Part shown: one piece after another, positions 8,125 through 17,268 of the stretch | Position numbering within the stretch: the first letter of the stretch is position 1 | Layout: every line of letters begins with the position of its first letter | Assembly: GCA_001797815.1 (NCBI GenBank) | Contig: MGQK01000056.1 | Span: forward strand, 1 to 40,049 | DNA: 40,049 bases | DNA from: Deltaproteobacteria bacterium RBG_13_61_14 | GTDB taxonomy: Bacteria > RBG-13-61-14 | Direction of reading: 5' to 3' | The notes under the pieces: model-generated | What the model saw: only the letters and a program-made list of their open reading frames with translations | What the model was told of the DNA's origin: nothing | The model's database searches: none | Translations under genes and position numbers: made by a program

Positions 8125-10250
8125 GGCTTGCTTTCTCCTTCGGGATAAACCCTGCACAACGCACTCCGCAGGGACTCGGAGCCGGTGTCGGGATCGTAAG
8201 CCATGGGACCGAAGAGAAGGTTCACGTTGGACTGCTGATAGCCGTAGTCGGGCGGGGCCTGCTCCGGGAACCACCAGGCGTGTTGGGCGCTGACCACATC
8301 CGGGGCCACAATACCGGTGAGCTTGGCCCGCATCTTGACCTTGCCGTGCGGCGTTTCGATAAAGACCCAGTCGCCGTCGCGGATGCCGAGTGAGCTAGCG
8401 GTTTGGGGATGGACCTCGACCAGGGGGTCGGGGTTAGCTTTGCGCAATGACTCGATCTGGCGGCCTTCCGAATGGAAAAAGGCCCGGATTTTCGCGCCGG
8501 TGGTGAGGATCAACGGATATTCCTTGGCGAGCTCGGGAGCTGACACGGGAGTCAGCGGTGGCTCGCGGTAGACCGGCAACGGATCACGCCCCAGAATTGC
8601 CATCATGCCATTGTAAATTTCCAACTTGCCGGAAGGGGTTTCGAAACCTTGGGTTTTGTATTTATAATAGCGCTGTTCGCCCGCGAGCATGCCGCGCTCG
8701 CAGAACTCCTCGAAGGTCAAACTCGCATCCTCCAAGACCCATTCAAGGTATTCACGGTAATTTTTCCAAGGAAAGGCCTCTGTAAGGCCAAGACGACGCG
8801 CCAACTGAATAATGATCTCCCTATCATCCATGGTCTCACCGATCTGCGCGACCTTTTTCCTCGCCAGTACGCACCAGATCTTATGAATATTGACCACTTC
8901 GTCCTGCTCTAGCCAGGAGGCGGCGGGGAGCACAAGGTCGGCCAACTGCGCGGTCGGGGTCATGAAAATTTCCGAGACCACGGTATATTCAAGGAGCTTC
9001 AAACCTGCCTCTACGTCCGCGGTATTGGTCATGGTGGTAAGCGGGTTTGAGCCTACCACCCAAAACGCCCGGAGCCGATAGGGATCTCCGGATACGATCG
9101 AGCGCCAGAAGGTTGGAGGGTGCACCGCCGGGCAAAGTGGAAACCTTCCCCCGTCGAGTCTCCGGCCGGCTTTTTCCGGGGGAAGGAATTGCAATCCCGC
9201 CACCTCCAGGTTGCGGAAGATGGAACGCTGTTTGATGCCCTCGGGCGCAACCCAGAGGGCGTCGCCGCCGGGGGCGTCAATGTTCCCGCAGATGCCGCTC
9301 AGGATAAGGATCGCGCGCGCGGTCTGATAATTGGACATGCTCATATCGAGGGCATTGCCCCACTGGATGCAGGCCGGTCTCGCGCCGGCGTAGGTCCTGG
9401 CCGCGGCCCGGATGTCATCGGCCTTAAGCCGGGTGATGGGAGCGGCCCATTCCGGGGTAAAGGGCCGCACGTGCACGCGGAGTTTTTCAAAACCGTTGGT
9501 GTATTTCTCCACGAACTCATGATCGTAAAGTTCCTCGGCGATGACCACATGGAGCATGGCGAGGGCGAGCGCGCCGTCGGTGCCCGGCCGGAGCTGGAGC
9601 CAATGGTCGGCGCGGTCGGCGGGCCCGATCCGGCGGGGGTCAATCACGATTATCTTTTTCGCCTGCCGGAGGGCACGTTCCACCCTGCCGCCACACATGC
9701 CGTCGGAGGCCCCGGTATGGGTGATATTACAGCCCCAGATCACTATACATTCCGGCCCCCGGTTGCCAAAGCCGTAAACGTCGGCCACTGGCAGTTGGCC
9801 CAGGGTGCCCAGGCTGGCGATCCACCTCGGGAAATAGCAGAGGTGGGCTACCCCGGTGAAATTGGGCGTGCCAAAGGCGTTGGCAAAGCGGGTGGTGAAG
9901 CCGGTATACGGCCGGCCGGTGCCCTGCATCATGCCGAAATACTCGGAACCGCTATCCTTCTTGATCATTGTGAGCCGGGCGGCCATCTCGTCTAACGCTT
10001 CATCCCAGGAGATGCGTTGCCATTTGTTCTCGCCGCGCTGGCCCGCGCGCCGGAGGGGGTATTTAAGCCGATCAGGATGGTAGAGTAGTTCCGGAGAGGC
10101 CGCTCCCTTGGGACAGAGATACCCTTTACTGGTGAGGCTGTCCGGATCGCCGGTGACCTTGATCACGCGGTCCCCGTCCAGGTGCACCAGCACCTGGCAC
10201 ACGCCGTGACACATCCGGCAGGCCGACTTTACCACGCGCTTTTCACTCAT
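8121..10250 (-). CDS. Molybdopterin-dependent oxidoreductase (DMSO reductase superfamily)
   Basis: N-terminal CRMCHGVCQV...CPKG 4Fe-4S motif; SEYFGMMQGTGRPYTGF, WGCNITHTG, VVGSNPLTTMTNTADVEAGL, C-terminal molydop-binding domain; start at MSEKRVVKSACRMC. Confidence 0.92.
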   Translation of the reverse strand: MSEKRVVKSACRMCHGVCQVLVHLDGDRVIKVTGDPDSLTSKGYLCPKGAASPELLYHPDRLKYPLRRAGQRGENKWQRISWDEALDEMAARLTMIKKDSGSEYFGMMQGTGRPYTGFTTRFANAFGTPNFTGVAHLCYFPRWIASLGTLGQLPVADVYGFGNRGPECIVIWGCNITHTGASDGMCGGRVERALRQAKKIIVIDPRRIGPADRADHWLQLRPGTDGALALAMLHVVIAEELYDHEFVEKYTNGFEKLRVHVRPFTPEWAAPITRLKADDIRAAARTYAGARPACIQWGNALDMSMSNYQTARAILILSGICGNIDAPGGDALWVAPEGIKQRSIFRNLEVAGLQFLPPEKAGRRLDGGRFPLCPAVHPPTFWRSIVSGDPYRLRAFWVVGSNPLTTMTNTADVEAGLKLLEYTVVSEIFMTPTAQLADLVLPAASWLEQDEVVNIHKIWCVLARKKVAQIGETMDDREIIIQLARRLGLTEAFPWKNYREYLEWVLEDASLTFEEFCERGMLAGEQRYYKYKTQGFETPSGKLEIYNGMMAILGRDPLPVYREPPLTPVSAPELAKEYPLILTTGAKIRAFFHSEGRQIESLRKANPDPLVEVHPQTASSLGIRDGDWVFIETPHGKVKMRAKLTGIVAPDVVSAQHAWWFPEQAPPDYGYQQSNVNLLFGPMAYDPDTGSESLRSALCRVYPEGESKP

Positions 10251-10263
10251 AACCCTTGCCTTT

Positions 10264-11388
10264 TCAATACCAGCCCCATTCTTCAACGGCCTCGGCCAGG
10301 GCCTTCACGTTCTCCGGCTTGGCATTGGCCGGGATCGAACAGCCGGTGGAAAGGATGAAGCCGCCGCCTTTGCCCACCTCCTCAATCAGACGCTTGCAGT
10401 AAGCCATGACTTCATCCTTGGAGCCAAAGGCTTGAAGATAGGCCGGGACATCACCCATGATGCACATGTGATCGCCCAGGACCTCCTTGGCCTTGAAGAT
10501 GTCCGAGAAGCCGTCGAGTTCGAGGATGCACTTTTTCGCCGGGAACCGCTTGAACATCGGAAAGCTTCGTGTCCAGTCGGAGTCGCAGTGCAGGAGCGGC
10601 GTGACGCCGGCGTCCATGAAGGCGTGGATCATGTATTCGAGCTCGGGCATAACGAACTCCTCGAAGTGGGCGGGCGAAATATTCACCGGCGACGACCGGG
10701 AAAGGCCGATGAAAATCCTGGGTTCACCGATGAACCTGGCGGTCAGGATGGCCATCCGGGTCGAGGCCTGGACCCATGCCTGGCTCGCGGCCTTGATTTT
10801 TTCGGGCCGGTCAAAGAGGTCGAGGCTGATCGGCCCGAGCCCGCGGCCGAAGGAGAAGGCCTCGAACAAGGGCCCGGGATGGATAAAGCCGCAGGCCAGC
10901 ACGGCCCCCGCGGCCTCCACCATCTGACGATGCCTTCGCATTTCAAGCAGGCTCGAGATGATCTTAAAAATATTGCCGACGCCGGCCAGCTCCGGATGGT
11001 TGCGGCCGGTGACCGCCATCATGAAGCGGAAGAAGCCGAGCTTGATTAACAGGTCGTAGTCCTCGGGCTTGAGGAACTCGGTTTCCACGAACTGGTGGAT
11101 CTCGTTGGCGGGAAGTTCATGTCCGGGGAGGCGGAGTCGGGCCAGGACGCCCATCTTGAGCAGGTAGGCATTGGCGGTGTCGGCGATAAAGGTCATGTCC
11201 CAGGGCCCGAGCTCACGCATGGTCTTGAGCACCGCGGCGATGCGCTTGTCGCCGTGGTCCATCAGCTCCGCGTTTGAAATCCCGGCATAGGTTGCGGCAA
11301 AATGATCAATCAAGGGAGCGACCGGCACCCGGTCCGGCTGCTCCAGGGCCACCACGGCGGCGATGCGCTCTCGGGAGTTCATGTTCAT
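10264..11388 (-). CDS. Uroporphyrinogen decarboxylase (URO-D)/MtaA-like family protein
   Basis: MNSRERIAAVVALEQPDRVPVAP N-terminus, LLHCDSDWT, ILSTGCSIPANAKPENVKA C-terminus. Confidence 0.87.
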   Translation of the reverse strand: MNMNSRERIAAVVALEQPDRVPVAPLIDHFAATYAGISNAELMDHGDKRIAAVLKTMRELGPWDMTFIADTANAYLLKMGVLARLRLPGHELPANEIHQFVETEFLKPEDYDLLIKLGFFRFMMAVTGRNHPELAGVGNIFKIISSLLEMRRHRQMVEAAGAVLACGFIHPGPLFEAFSFGRGLGPISLDLFDRPEKIKAASQAWVQASTRMAILTARFIGEPRIFIGLSRSSPVNISPAHFEEFVMPELEYMIHAFMDAGVTPLLHCDSDWTRSFPMFKRFPAKKCILELDGFSDIFKAKEVLGDHMCIMGDVPAYLQAFGSKDEVMAYCKRLIEEVGKGGGFILSTGCSIPANAKPENVKALAEAVEEWGWY

Positions 11389-11442
11389 GCTTCTTTTCCA
11401 AAGGGCAAGGGGCGATTGCCGCCTTTCCGGCCCCCCCGGCGT

Positions 11443-12009
11443 TCATTCCCAGCGTATATCAATGATGGTGGATTCATTGCCTTCCCAGTGTTTTTGGGGG
11501 ATCAGAACCCTGGCGTTCTTGCCGCCGGTGATCTCGATGATCACGTCAATCCATCCCTGGATTAGGTAATAGATCACCTCGGTCTCGCGATCGGAATCCA
11601 ATACCTTGAGTTGAATGCTCCTTGTTCCAAGCTCTTGAAATTGATAGGTCCAGCCCTTGAAGAAGGCATTGGCAATGATGTTCAGTTTCTTGAGCGACTG
11701 CATAGGGTCACCCGGCACGATCAGGTTTTTGTAAACGTCCTCGAAAACGCGGCGTCCGTTGACCCGTCCCCACTCTCGCGCGGCCTCCGGCTTGCCGCCG
11801 CCGAGGACCCGATAAATGGCATTAAAACATTCTTTGACCGGCTTTTCCGGATACCAGGTCGAGGCGAGTATCTTTTTACTGACCAGCGCCATCGCTTGCG
11901 GGGACAAATGCCGGTCCCAAGGCACATCCTTGAAGCCGTGGATGGTTTTTACGATGTCCAGGACCATGGTTCCCTTGACCCCGCGTTCCTCGGATTGGCC
12001 TTTCACCAT
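11443..12009 (-). CDS. Conserved hypothetical protein (possibly DUF2378-like; unverified)
   Basis: Collinear ORF between the URO-D and acyl-CoA synthetase genes; start chosen at MVKGQSEERG. No recognised catalytic motif. Confidence 0.6.
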   Translation of the reverse strand: MVKGQSEERGVKGTMVLDIVKTIHGFKDVPWDRHLSPQAMALVSKKILASTWYPEKPVKECFNAIYRVLGGGKPEAAREWGRVNGRRVFEDVYKNLIVPGDPMQSLKKLNIIANAFFKGWTYQFQELGTRSIQLKVLDSDRETEVIYYLIQGWIDVIIEITGGKNARVLIPQKHWEGNESTIIDIRWE

Positions 12010-12022
12010 GAGGGTTCTCCCA

Positions 12023-13582
12023 TCAACCGATCTTTTTATCCCGGCCGGCCCAATATTTTTCCCTGACCTCGCGGCGCAGGATCTTGCCGATGGCCGTTTT
12101 GGGAAGAGCTCCGGCAAACTCCACGCTCTTGGGCTTTTTGTATCCAGCCAGATGCTGCTTGCACAGCGCAATGATCTCTTCTTCCGTGGCGCTCATTCCC
12201 TGCTTGAGCACTACCACCGCTTTCACCGCCTCGCCCCAGGTAGGGTCCGGAACCCCAACCACCGCGCACTCCAATACCGCCGGATGCTTGAAAATTACTT
12301 CTTCCACCTCGCGCGGGTAGACGTTCTCGCCGCCTGAGATAATCATATCGTGCTTGCGGTCCACAATGTAAATGTAGCCGTCCTCGTCCACGGTCGCCAG
12401 GTCGCCGGTGTGGAGCCAGCCGCCTCGCAAGACTTCCGCGGTCAGCTCCGGGTTCTTCCAGTAGCCGAGCATGATGTTGGCCCCCCGCGCGGTGATCTCG
12501 CCCACCTCGCCGGGCTTCACGGTTTCCCCCTTCTCGTTCACCACCCGGACCTCGGTGACCAGGCACTCGCGGCCGGCGCTGGCGAGCCGCCGCCGGTCTT
12601 GGTCGGTCTCGGTCCGCTGGTGGTCGTGCTGATCAAGGAGGGCGACCGTGGGCGCGGCCTCGGTAAGCCCGTAGCCCTGGCCCAGGTCCAGGTTGGGGAA
12701 TTTCTCCTTGAGCTTCATGAGCAGCTCGAAGGGCATGGGGGAACCGGCATAGGTGAGGGCGCGCAGACTGGACAGGTCATATTTATCCAGGTCCGGGAAG
12801 ATGAGGAGGAAAGCCGCGATCGTGGGCACCATGTTCATGTGGGTGCAGCGCTCGCGCTGGATGGTTTCCAGCACAAAACCTAGATCGAACTTCTTGCTGA
12901 GCACGGCCTTGGTCCCCATGTAATGCACCACGATCACCGGCCAGAAGGCGATGTGGAAGAGCGGCAGGATCATCAGCGTGCTGTCCGCTTTGGTAATGCC
13001 CATGCCCAGGAGACAGCCCAGGGCCGCGGTCATGATGTTGCGGTTACTGAGCATGACGCCTTTGGGCAGGCCCGTGGTCCCGCCAGTGTACATCAGGATG
13101 AACACGGCGTTCTCATCGCGCGGCCCCTGGTGCGGCTTGGACGAGGATTGGGAGAGCAACTCTTCATAGTTTTTCATGTCCTCGGCCGGGCCGTCCAGGG
13201 AAATGTAATGCCGGACCTTGGCCAGTTTGGGCCGCAAGCGCTTGGCGGTATCCAGATATTCTGCGCCCGCCATCAAGGCGATTGTCTCCGAGTGGTCCAG
13301 GATATATTTCAGCTCATTGTCGGAGAGCCGCCAGTTGAGCGGCACCGCCACGATCCCGGCCCGGGCGCAGGCGTAATAGAACTCCATGAAGCGGTGGCTG
13401 TTCTGGGCCAGGATGGCCACGTGCTCGCCCGGCTTGACGCCCAGAGCGATGAGGCCGTTGGCGAGGCGATCCACCCGCTGGTTGAGTTGGCGCCAGGTGA
13501 GGCGGAACTCCTCAAAGACCAAGCATTCGAAGTCGGGGTCGAGTTTGGCGTGCTTCCTCGGGATGTCATCGAGTATCTGCAT
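12023..13582 (-). CDS. Acyl-CoA synthetase / AMP-dependent ligase
   Basis: 519 aa; MYTGGTTGLPKGVMLSNRN P-loop, GYGLTEAAP, WLHTGDLATVDEDGYIYIVDRKHDMIISGGENVYPREVEE, KTAIGKILRREVR. Confidence 0.95.
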   Translation of the reverse strand: MQILDDIPRKHAKLDPDFECLVFEEFRLTWRQLNQRVDRLANGLIALGVKPGEHVAILAQNSHRFMEFYYACARAGIVAVPLNWRLSDNELKYILDHSETIALMAGAEYLDTAKRLRPKLAKVRHYISLDGPAEDMKNYEELLSQSSSKPHQGPRDENAVFILMYTGGTTGLPKGVMLSNRNIMTAALGCLLGMGITKADSTLMILPLFHIAFWPVIVVHYMGTKAVLSKKFDLGFVLETIQRERCTHMNMVPTIAAFLLIFPDLDKYDLSSLRALTYAGSPMPFELLMKLKEKFPNLDLGQGYGLTEAAPTVALLDQHDHQRTETDQDRRRLASAGRECLVTEVRVVNEKGETVKPGEVGEITARGANIMLGYWKNPELTAEVLRGGWLHTGDLATVDEDGYIYIVDRKHDMIISGGENVYPREVEEVIFKHPAVLECAVVGVPDPTWGEAVKAVVVLKQGMSATEEEIIALCKQHLAGYKKPKSVEFAGALPKTAIGKILRREVREKYWAGRDKKIG

Positions 13583-13608
13583 GGTCTCGTCTCCTCGTCA
13601 GGTTTCGC

Positions 13609-14772
13609 TCAGGACCACGACTTGGGCAGGCCCATGAACTGCATGATCATGTTCTTGGCCATCTCGTCAGAGATGGGCGAGAAGATCATCTGCTTGTAGT
13701 CCCGGAAGTAGCGCTGCATGTCGTATTCCATGGTGTAGCCGTAGCCGCCGAGGATCTCCATCCCGTAAATGGCGGCCTTTTCCGAGGCCCGGCCGGCCAC
13801 GATCTTGGCCATCGAGGCCTCGATGTGGAAGGGTTTGCCGGCGTCGGAGAGCCAGGCGCACTTGTAGATCAGGTCGGTCGCGCACTCGATCTCAATGGCG
13901 ATGTCCGCGAGGTAGTGCTGAAGGATTTGGAAGCGGGAGATGGGCCCGCCGAAGGCCTCGCGCTCCTTGGCGTACTGCATGGCGTCGCGGAACGCGGCTT
14001 TGGCTATCCCTAAACTCAGCATGGCGGTGCCGATGCGCTCGGGATTCAAGGTGCCCAGGAGTTCGAACCATCCGTTGTTTTTCGTGCCGAGCAGATTCTC
14101 CTTGGGTATCTTCACGTCTTCGAGGACCACCTCGTTGGTCCCGGCCGCGTGACAACCAACCTTGGGAATGAGTTTCGTCTCCAGGCCCTCGCTGGGTTGC
14201 GGGACCAGAAAGATGGATAACCCCTTGGTGCGTTTGGCCGCGGGGTCAGTGATGGCGATGAGCACCATGTAGTCCGATTTGTGCGCGCCGGTGATGAACA
14301 TCTTGGTCCCGTTGATCAGCCAGTGGTCGCCCTTGTCCTCGGCTTTGGTCTTTATAGCGCCCAGAATATCGGTCCCGCCTCCAGGCTCGGTGAGACCCAT
14401 CGAGAATTTCAGTTCGCCCTTGGCAATTCTGGGGAGTAATTCCTGTTTTTGCTTTTCCGATCCCAGTCCCATGATGGTCTTGGCCCCAAAGCCAACCGTG
14501 GCCCCGATGCAGAGTCCCACCGCCGTTGACGCGATGGCCAGCTCCTCATAGACGATCATGGCATCCACCATGCCCATTCCCATGCCGCCGAACTTTTCCG
14601 GGATGCCGATGCCCATGTAGCCCAGGTCCGCGATCTTCTTCCACAACTCGTCCGGCACAAAGTCGCAGTTCTCGTCCATCCAGCGGACGTAATCGCGGGA
14701 GAGTTCCTTCTCGCACATGCGCCGCACTTGCTGGCGCATGAGGTCCTGCTGCTCGGTAAAGGCGAAGTCCAT
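13609..14772 (-). CDS. Acyl-CoA dehydrogenase
   Basis: 387 aa; MGLTEPGGGTDILGAIKTKAE, RIGTAMLSLGIAKAAFRDAMQYAKEREAFGGPI, ILGGYGYTMEYDMQRYFRD. Confidence 0.95.
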   Translation of the reverse strand: MDFAFTEQQDLMRQQVRRMCEKELSRDYVRWMDENCDFVPDELWKKIADLGYMGIGIPEKFGGMGMGMVDAMIVYEELAIASTAVGLCIGATVGFGAKTIMGLGSEKQKQELLPRIAKGELKFSMGLTEPGGGTDILGAIKTKAEDKGDHWLINGTKMFITGAHKSDYMVLIAITDPAAKRTKGLSIFLVPQPSEGLETKLIPKVGCHAAGTNEVVLEDVKIPKENLLGTKNNGWFELLGTLNPERIGTAMLSLGIAKAAFRDAMQYAKEREAFGGPISRFQILQHYLADIAIEIECATDLIYKCAWLSDAGKPFHIEASMAKIVAGRASEKAAIYGMEILGGYGYTMEYDMQRYFRDYKQMIFSPISDEMAKNMIMQFMGLPKSWS

Positions 14773-14777
14773 CTCGG

Positions 14778-15572
14778 CTACTCCTTGTTCTGTTTGATCG
14801 CCGCCAAGGCGAAATTCCGGAGGTTGGTCGCGTATTCGGAATGGTAGAGCCAGGCTATGGCGTTCCTCTCGATGGTCATGGCCGCGTCCCAGGGGATGCC
14901 CTCGAAGGAGCGGTTCAGCACGCTCTTGCCCATGCGCAGAGCGTCGGCCGAGCGGCCGGCCATCTCGTTCACGATGGCGTCCACCTTGGCGTCGAGTTCT
15001 TCGTCAGTATAGACCCGAGTGAGCAGGCCCATCTCGTAAATTTCCCTTGCCGGGTAGTCCTTGCGGCCGGTGAACAGGATTTCCTTGGCCCGGTGGATGG
15101 GCATGCTCCGGGCGATCCGGGCGGTGCCGCCCCAGCCGGGCAGGATTCCCAGGGTGATTTCGGTCACGCCAAACTTGGTCTTCTCGGAGGCATACACCAG
15201 GTCGCAAGCCAGGACCAGCTCGAGCCCGCCGGCGATGCAATGTCCCTTGACCTTGGCCACTACGATTTTGTCGTTCTCGGCGATGGCTCTAGCAATCTCA
15301 TAGCCCTCGTGGGCCATCCAGTCGTAGACCGAATTGTGGTTAAAGGTAGGCAGCACCGAGAGATCGCCGCCAGCGCAGAAGGATTTGCCCGCGCCGGAAA
15401 ATAGGATCACCTTGACCTTGGGGTCCTTCTTGGCCCGCAGAAAGGCGTCGAGCATCTCCTCCGCCATCTCGCGGTTGATGGCGTTGCGCTGCTCGGGGCG
15501 GTTAATGATGATCTTGCACACCGCGTTCTCCGGCCCGCTCAATTCGTAGAGAATAGTGTTATAGGCTCCCAT
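14778..15572 (-). CDS. Enoyl-CoA hydratase/isomerase family protein
   Basis: 264 aa; SGAGKSFCAGGDL, GHCIAGGLELVLACDLVYAS, FGVTEITLGILPGWGGT. Confidence 0.95.
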   Translation of the reverse strand: MGAYNTILYELSGPENAVCKIIINRPEQRNAINREMAEEMLDAFLRAKKDPKVKVILFSGAGKSFCAGGDLSVLPTFNHNSVYDWMAHEGYEIARAIAENDKIVVAKVKGHCIAGGLELVLACDLVYASEKTKFGVTEITLGILPGWGGTARIARSMPIHRAKEILFTGRKDYPAREIYEMGLLTRVYTDEELDAKVDAIVNEMAGRSADALRMGKSVLNRSFEGIPWDAAMTIERNAIAWLYHSEYATNLRNFALAAIKQNKE

Positions 15573-15575
15573 GTT

Positions 15576-16025
15576 TCACCTTTTCACCGGCCGCCATTTG
15601 GGCAGGGTAAATTCAGGCGACACATCGTCGAACACCACTTCGAGGTCCATGCCGTTCTTGAGCTTATCGTGGTCGCACTCGACGATGTTCGAGATCATGG
15701 TTACCCCTTCGGCCAGCTCGACCATGGCCACCACGTAGGGCATATCATCCCAAAAGGGGAAAGGCACCATGTAGACGTTAATCGCATAGGCCTTGAGCTT
15801 GCCCTTGCCCGAGGCCTCGATCCACTCGCTGTTCTCGCTCATACAGTTGGTGCAATAGAGATACGGCGGCTGATCAATGTGCCCGCAGTCCTTGCACCGC
15901 TTCAGGGTGAGCTTCCCCTGTTTCGTGTTTTCCCAGAAGGGCCGCGACCACTTGGATGGCTTCGGCATCGGCTTCTTGACGTCCTCGTCCGACAAATTCA
16001 ATAATTCCTTGATTCCCATGTTCAT
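15576..16025 (-). CDS. Zn-ribbon/OB-fold (DUF35) acyl-CoA-associated protein
   Basis: CKDCGHIDQPPYLYCTNC zinc ribbon followed by OB-fold; adjacent to a thiolase as is typical. Confidence 0.9.
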   Translation of the reverse strand: MNMGIKELLNLSDEDVKKPMPKPSKWSRPFWENTKQGKLTLKRCKDCGHIDQPPYLYCTNCMSENSEWIEASGKGKLKAYAINVYMVPFPFWDDMPYVVAMVELAEGVTMISNIVECDHDKLKNGMDLEVVFDDVSPEFTLPKWRPVKR

Positions 16026-16046
16026 CCCTCCTGAATCGAGGCCTAG

Positions 16047-17240
16047 TCAGGCCGGAATCTCGTTGCCGAGAATGGTGAAGTGGCAGTCCATGAAAGCCCC
16101 GCCGCCGGTGTTCTCGATGAGGAACCGGGCGTTCGGGACCTGGGCCTTGCCCGCCTTGCCCTGGAGCTGGCGCACGCCCTCGACAAAAAGTCCGAAGCCG
16201 ACTCCGGTACCGGTGTGTCCGAAGGAGAGGGCCTCGCCGTTAGTCGTGGTCGGGTACTTGCCGCCCGGGCTGGTTGCGCCGGAGGCCACGAGCTTACCGG
16301 ACTTTCCAGGCTCGCAGATGCCGATGGAATCGAGGAGGATGAGTTGCACGACCGGATAGGACCCATACATCTCGAAAATACTCATCTCCTTGGGACCGAG
16401 TCCCGCGCGCTCGTAGGCCTTCATGGCGATGGGCGTGAGGAAGGTCCCCAGGCTTTCCAGATCCTTGACCTTAGCCGTGGTGATGCCACGATGCGAATAT
16501 TCCGAGGCGTCGGCAAGGATGTAGGCCGGCTTTTTACACACCTTTCTCGCTTTCTCGGCGGTGGTCATGATGTAGGCCGAGCCGCCGTCGGCGAGCACGT
16601 TGCACATGAGAGAGGTCAGCGGCCAGGCCACCATGCGCGAGGAGAGGACCTTCTCGACCGTGATTTCCTTTTTATTGTACATGGCGTTGGGCTGGAGGCA
16701 GGCCCACTTCCGGCAGGCCACGGAAACCGCGGCAACTTGCTCGATGGTGGTCCCGGTGGCGGCCAGATAGCCCTGGGTGATCATGGCCGCCAACGAGTTA
16801 TAGGTCATGCCATAGGGCACGTCCCACTCCTCGTCCGAGCCCGCGACCGCGAAGTACCTGGCCATCTCGTTCATGGTGAACTGGGAGAAGCGCTGGGCGT
16901 GGATGACCAGCACCGTGTCCGTCTCGCCGGAGTGGAGGATTCCCTCCGCGGTCTTGCGAATCGAGAAGCTCGAAGCTCCGCCCGAACTGGTCATACAGGT
17001 GATCTTGCAACCCTTGGCCCCGATGGCCTCGGGCAGGCGGCCAAAAACCGCCTCGGTGTTGTACTCGCTGCCCATGATGTGCTGGGCACTGAGAACCGCG
17101 CCGATCTCATTCTTATCGATACCCGCGTCCTTGATCGCCAGCCTGGCCACTTCATAGGCGATCTCGAACTCGGTCCTCTCCGGGTATTGCCCGCAGGGAA
17201 CCTCACCGGTTCCGATAATCGCGAATTCTCCCTTACTCAT
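16047..17240 (-). CDS. Thiolase family protein (SCP-x-like thiolase)
   Basis: MSKGEFAIIGTGEVPCGQYPERTEFEIAYEVARLAIKDAGI; TSSGGASSF; NGEALSFGHTGTGVGFGLFVEGVRQLQG. Confidence 0.9.
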   Translation of the reverse strand: MSKGEFAIIGTGEVPCGQYPERTEFEIAYEVARLAIKDAGIDKNEIGAVLSAQHIMGSEYNTEAVFGRLPEAIGAKGCKITCMTSSGGASSFSIRKTAEGILHSGETDTVLVIHAQRFSQFTMNEMARYFAVAGSDEEWDVPYGMTYNSLAAMITQGYLAATGTTIEQVAAVSVACRKWACLQPNAMYNKKEITVEKVLSSRMVAWPLTSLMCNVLADGGSAYIMTTAEKARKVCKKPAYILADASEYSHRGITTAKVKDLESLGTFLTPIAMKAYERAGLGPKEMSIFEMYGSYPVVQLILLDSIGICEPGKSGKLVASGATSPGGKYPTTTNGEALSFGHTGTGVGFGLFVEGVRQLQGKAGKAQVPNARFLIENTGGGAFMDCHFTILGNEIPA

Positions 17241-17268
17241 TAATCCCTCCCTTGTAAAAATTGCTAAA

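Noticed and set aside
9120-9995. 291-aa plus-strand ORF opposite the molybdopterin oxidoreductase
   Set aside because: Shadow ORF opposite strongly conserved coding sequence.
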